A stretch of DNA of 64,000 bases. Origin: an uncultured Christensenella sp. (GTDB taxonomy: Bacteria > Bacillota > Clostridia > Christensenellales > Borkfalkiaceae). Shown piece after piece: positions 61,511 to 64,000 of the stretch. Each line of letters opens with the position of its first letter. Within the stretch, counting starts at the first letter, position 1. Under the pieces are notes generated by a model. It searched no databases. It worked only from the letters and a program-made list of their open reading frames with translations, and was not told where the DNA came from. The DNA is taken from assembly GCA_910577375.1 (NCBI GenBank), contig CAJTLT010000003.1, positions 138,414-202,413 on the forward strand, given 5' to 3'. The position numbers were made by a program, and so were the translations under genes.

Positions 61511-62710
61511 TCAGCCTCTTAATTTTCTTATCTTTCTCTTTATAGGGAAAGCCCAGAATATGGATACAAGCCACAACAACAAATAGCAAATACCGCTTAT
61601 CCACGTCATCGAAGATACACAGCCGAACACAGCGGCAGCTACTTTGCCAGTTTCGCCCATAAGGTTTCCTACCAAAAGTTTTCCTATCGCGGGCAAAACC
61701 CAGAACAAGAAACAAGGCGTTCCGCCGAACAGTTTAACATACCACATAGTAAAACGCTTGTTTTTTGCAAACATATGGAAGAACGCAAATAAGAACAGAA
61801 TCACCCACATTGCCGCGAAAAACAACATAACGTAAAATCCGTAACCGTAAAATCCGCCGTAATCGTTGAGCATTTGATTTACTTGTTTAAGCGATTCCGA
61901 AGAACTGTTTTCGCCCTCGCCTTCATTCGGCATAGCTATCGAACCGTCCATAAGTCCGTTGAAAAGCTCTTTATAGCTTTCAATATGAACGTCGTTTCCG
62001 CCCTCCTGCAAACCTTTCGTTACATATGTACACACCATAGCCTCAAGGGAAAATTTACCCTCTCCCACTTCGCTTACGGTATCTCTGTACATCTGCATAC
62101 ACATATTGTTTATTTCGGTTTCAATCTCTTCTTCAAGCTCAGAACCCATCTGGGTTTCCAAAACGTTTATGTATTCTTTAACGGCCCCCGAAAATTCGCT
62201 CTCCGATTTCGCGGAATCTATCTTTTTGAGCGCGGAATTCAACTCGCCGTATTTCAATCCCTCAACTCCGCTCAATTCGGCAGATTGAATAATCGCCAAG
62301 TTGACCGAAGAAACCATCATATTTTCAAGCAATCCCGTTTCCAACAAAAACATATCTAACAACGCTTCGGTCTTTTCTTCCTGAGCGGCAAACGCAATCT
62401 TCGCCATGCCCAAAGGCGTAACGGAAATTTTCGCGTCTATTCCGCCGAACATAGCTTCCATCATTTCCTGACTTTCGGAAGACCCCGATATCTCGTTGTC
62501 TCCGCTGCTTTCTCCGCCGTCGCTTGTGCCGCCGATATCTTCAGCCATTTCCACCATAACGGAAGCCATTTCGCCGAAATCAATCGTAATAATAGGCGCA
62601 ACCATAAGCGAAATTGCCGCCACAAGTGAAATTATCGCTACAAAAATATTGAGCGGAATAAGTTTTCTTTGATAACGTTTTTCCAACCTGTCATAGTATT
62701 TGTAACCCAT
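61511..62710 (-). CDS. Membrane protein with a large extracytoplasmic loop
   Basis: A 399-residue protein starting at the ATG at 62710 (RBS GGAG; an upstream frame extension runs through the leader and is rejected). The first helix ('FVAIISLVAAISLMVAPII') is followed by about 240 residues of acidic, Ser/Gly- and helix-rich extracytoplasmic sequence. Three more helices near the C-terminus include a 'YGFYVMLFFAAMWVILFLFAF' segment, and a short basic tail follows. I do not recognise the family. It is a single-gene unit with a consensus promoter and a structured leader. Confidence 0.72.
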   Translation of the reverse strand: MGYKYYDRLEKRYQRKLIPLNIFVAIISLVAAISLMVAPIITIDFGEMASVMVEMAEDIGGTSDGGESSGDNEISGSSESQEMMEAMFGGIDAKISVTPLGMAKIAFAAQEEKTEALLDMFLLETGLLENMMVSSVNLAIIQSAELSGVEGLKYGELNSALKKIDSAKSESEFSGAVKEYINVLETQMGSELEEEIETEINNMCMQMYRDTVSEVGEGKFSLEAMVCTYVTKGLQEGGNDVHIESYKELFNGLMDGSIAMPNEGEGENSSSESLKQVNQMLNDYGGFYGYGFYVMLFFAAMWVILFLFAFFHMFAKNKRFTMWYVKLFGGTPCFLFWVLPAIGKLLVGNLMGETGKVAAAVFGCVSSMTWISGICYLLLWLVSIFWAFPIKRKIRKLRG

Positions 62711-62745
62711 ATTCTCTCTCCGTATATTATTGCAAAAAAGACGGC

Positions 62746-62788
62746 TGTGTTCTGCGTTATACGCAGAACACAAGGGATATCCCTTGTG
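62746..62788 (-). promoter_or_regulatory. Structured leader: hairpin overlapping a perfect palindrome
   Basis: A hairpin TGTGTTCTGCG/CGCAGAACACA (62746-62756 with 62762-62772) and a perfect 20-bp palindrome (62769-62788, core GGGATATCCC) share 4 nt. The block starts 35 nt before the start codon and just after the predicted transcription start. It resembles the leader at 38122-38163 in design. Confidence 0.6.
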
Positions 62789-62799
62789 CTGTACGCATT

Positions 62800-62828
62800 A
62801 TTATACAATATTCACCGCAATCTGTCAA
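62800..62828 (-). promoter_or_regulatory. Promoter of the 61511-62710 gene
   Basis: On the minus strand consensus TTGACA (62823-62828) and TATAAT (62800-62805) are separated by 17 nt. From 62829 to 63440 the DNA is AT-rich, with no gene recognised. Confidence 0.8.
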
Positions 62829-63210
62829 TATATCAATTATAAAAATACGACAAAAATACTATTAACAAGACATTTTTCAACAAGACTTAAGCTTCCCAAA
62901 AACCCAACACTTAATCAAATTAGAATCGAATTATAAAAAGAAGAAAGCTAAAAACAAGGTTCCATATCTGCTATTAAAACTATTAAAAATACAGACTTTA
63001 CGAAATTGCAATCAACAAGTTCGCAAGTCATTCTCTTGCAACACTAACAAACACTCTTATACAAACCTTTCAAACAACAATTAAACAGATAAAAAATGCT
63101 TCTCATATAAAAGAAAACTGTTAAAAATCAAGAAACAAACCAGATTGTTAGATTTTACGCTTAACTTTATATAATAAAAGCGTACTATCCATAAAAGAAG
63201 TCCTGATATA

Positions 63211-63234
63211 CAGTAATCAGTAATCAGTAATCAG
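63211..63234. repeat. Short tandem repeat
   Basis: Three copies of the 7-nt unit CAGTAAT (63211-63231) are followed by CAG. It lies in an otherwise featureless AT-rich gap. Confidence 0.7.
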
Positions 63235-63440
63235 CAAAGAACAAGCACTTGAAAGTAACCAAAAAGCACGCAAAATAATTCTGTTATCTTACTAAATTTT
63301 ATCTGCCTTTTAAAAACGCCGGTATATATCGTAAACAATTAAAATAAAATTCAATGCTCAAACAAAACCGCAATTCCCAAAAAACCGCAATAAAATAGAC
63401 AACAATTAAACAGAGAAAAAGCACACAAAAAAGGAAAGAA

Positions 63441-63473
63441 AAAAGTCCGTTTTCATTATGAAAACAGACTTTT
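63441..63473 (-). terminator. Terminator after the duplicated 5S tail
   Basis: A 14-bp stem (63441-63454 with 63460-63473, one wobble) with an ATTAT loop is followed by a T-run on the minus strand, immediately after the partial 5S copy. Confidence 0.8.
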
Positions 63474-63479
63474 AAAAAT

Positions 63480-63508
63480 GAAATCCGGCAACTACCTTAT
63501 CTTGCAGG
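63480..63508 (-). repeat. Duplicate of the 5S rRNA 3' end
   Basis: Twenty-nine bases identical to 63694-63722, covering the last 25 or so bases of the 5S gene and the adjacent nucleotides. It is not preceded by the rest of a 5S gene but by a GC-rich element. Confidence 0.9.
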
Positions 63509-63625
63509 ACGAGCGCGGAGTTCCCGAAACAGCGGGTTGCTGCTGTTTCGCCGCGCGAGGTGAGTGAGCGCATAATACCGGCGCGAACGGTGACCGAGGA
63601 CGGCGTTGCCCTTGCGCCGTCCGAG
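63509..63625 (-). other. GC-rich structured element next to the 5S tail copy
   Basis: A 117-bp GC-rich segment in AT-rich surroundings. Nested stems are visible: GCGCGG/CCGCGC (63513-63518 with 63551-63556) enclosing GAAACAGC/GCTGTTTC (63526-63533 with 63542-63549), and GGACGGCG/CGCCGTCC (63598-63605 with 63615-63622). The two ends are loosely inverted (GGACG-GCGC types). It could be a small RNA or a non-autonomous mobile element. There is no coding frame of note. Confidence 0.55.
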
Positions 63626-63627
63626 AA

Positions 63628-63644
63628 AAAACCCAACGGGTTTT
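63628..63644 (-). terminator. Short terminator-like hairpin
   Basis: AAAACCC/GGGTTTT with a 3-nt loop and a T-run on the minus strand, between the 5S gene and the GC-rich element. Confidence 0.5.
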
Positions 63645-63659
63645 AACCCATGCAAAGAA

Positions 63660-63687
63660 AAAAAGCACCCTTAATTGGATGCTTTTT
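63660..63687 (-). terminator. Terminator of the rRNA operon
   Basis: An 11-bp stem (63660-63670 with 63677-63687, one G-U pair) is followed by a T-run on the minus strand, about 10 nt after 5S. Confidence 0.8.
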
Positions 63688-63697
63688 ATAATTGAAA

Positions 63698-63811
63698 TCC
63701 GGCAACTACCTTATCTTGCAGGGTTAAAACCCAACTACATCGGGCGTAAACGAGCTTAACTTCTGTGTTCGGTATGGGAACAGGTGGGTCCTCGTTGCTA
63801 TCGTCACCGGA
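63698..63811 (-). rRNA. rrf: 5S ribosomal RNA
   Basis: On the minus strand the sequence contains the conserved 5S blocks CCACCTGTTCCCATACCGAA and GAAGTTAAGC, and the terminal pairing TCCGGTGACGATAG with GGTAGTTGCCGGA. Length is about 114 nt; ends are approximate. It follows tRNA-Asn in the same transcript, so 23S and 16S genes should lie beyond the right edge. Confidence 0.95.
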
Positions 63812-63812
63812 A

Positions 63813-63888
63813 TGGCTCCGCTTGTAGGACTTGAACCTACGACACTTCGGTTAACAGCCGAATGCTCTACCGACTGAGCTAAAGCGGA
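63813..63888 (-). tRNA. tRNA-Asn (anticodon GTT)
   Basis: A 76-nt cloverleaf with encoded CCA: acceptor TCCGCTT/AAGCGGA, anticodon loop CTGTTAA in TTCGG/CCGAA, and T-arm with TTCAAGT. It is embedded between the unseen 23S and the 5S gene, 1-2 nt from the latter. The remaining 63889-64000 is AT-rich rRNA spacer. Confidence 0.95.
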
Positions 63889-64000
63889 ATAATGATGTCG
63901 GTTTGCGCTTTTGCGAAAACACTACATAGAAAAAAACAAGAAAATAAAGGTAAGGAAAAAAGGACTTAAAAAGTTGCTCGTTAAAAATGTAGCTAATCTT

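Noticed and set aside
62711..62773. N-terminal extension of the membrane protein to 62773
   Set aside because: It would translate the hairpin leader; the ATG at 62710 has a GGAG site.
63211..63234. CAGTAAT tandem repeat considered as a CRISPR or origin iteron
   Set aside because: Only three 7-nt units with no spacers, no cas genes and no DnaA-box cluster nearby.
62829..63440. AT-rich gap searched for a small gene or RNA
   Set aside because: Frames are short and low in complexity, and no promoter-terminator pair or stable fold was seen.

Overview
The window looks like a chromosomal segment of a Gram-positive, fermentative, glycan-degrading gut bacterium of the Clostridia, possibly an uncultured Christensenellales-like lineage. 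This is inferred from family content: many lipobox lipoproteins, a CUT1 sugar ABC system with a separately encoded MsmX/UgpC-type ATPase, NifS/NifU with an Rrf2 regulator, tandem YitT proteins, rhamnose catabolism and an M60-like peptidase. No outer-membrane gene and no phage or IS gene is visible. Most genes lie on the minus strand.

Layout. 1-7567 (minus): sugar operon with a GH2 glycosidase, two CUT1 permeases, a glycosidase-like lipoprotein, the binding protein and a further lipoprotein cut by the window edge. A divergent ArsR-like regulator follows (7846-8793). 8860-13330: nagA/nagB, a membrane protein and the ABC ATPase. 13462-15474: GH3. 15835-17956: glf plus a GT2. 18106-24552: an MFS symporter, rhaD, rhaA and rhaB with a divergent DeoR regulator. 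24652-28631: dGTPase and two SEL1-repeat proteins. 28770-33556: a 1400-residue M60-like lipoprotein and a small unknown gene. 33652-38083: GNAT, a small lipoprotein, a domain-swapped membrane GH3 and a small membrane protein. 38084-42953: an accessory patch with gene remnants, DUF4180, DUF4097, a broken membrane-HNH gene, DUF3592, two tRNA-Ala, a duplicated ATPase fragment and tRNA-Val. 43059-47041: a P2-type ATPase and a GT28-like transferase. 47212-50876: nifU, nifS, a zinc-ribbon protein, Rrf2 and nadA. 51061-56606: a leucine-rich-repeat lipoprotein, glgB and a GH13 amylase. 56726-58510: a frame-split membrane protein under an XRE repressor. 58600-62710: two YitT proteins, KDPG aldolase and a membrane protein. 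63443-63888: the end of an rRNA operon (tRNA-Asn, 5S) and a duplicated 5S tail joined to a GC-rich structured element.

How the parts work together. The CUT1 operon has no ATPase of its own. A nearly identical 25-bp element lies exactly 10 nt upstream of the -35 box at three promoters: the GH2/transporter operon, the ATPase and the cytoplasmic GH3. This suggests one regulator co-controls uptake, energisation and hydrolysis. Other notable points are an in-phase A AAA AAG slippery site exactly where a membrane-protein gene changes frame, three operators around the promoter of that gene, two similar two-hairpin mRNA leaders, and an operator-like dyad at the nifS promoter. All functional calls come from reading the sequence; no database search was run.
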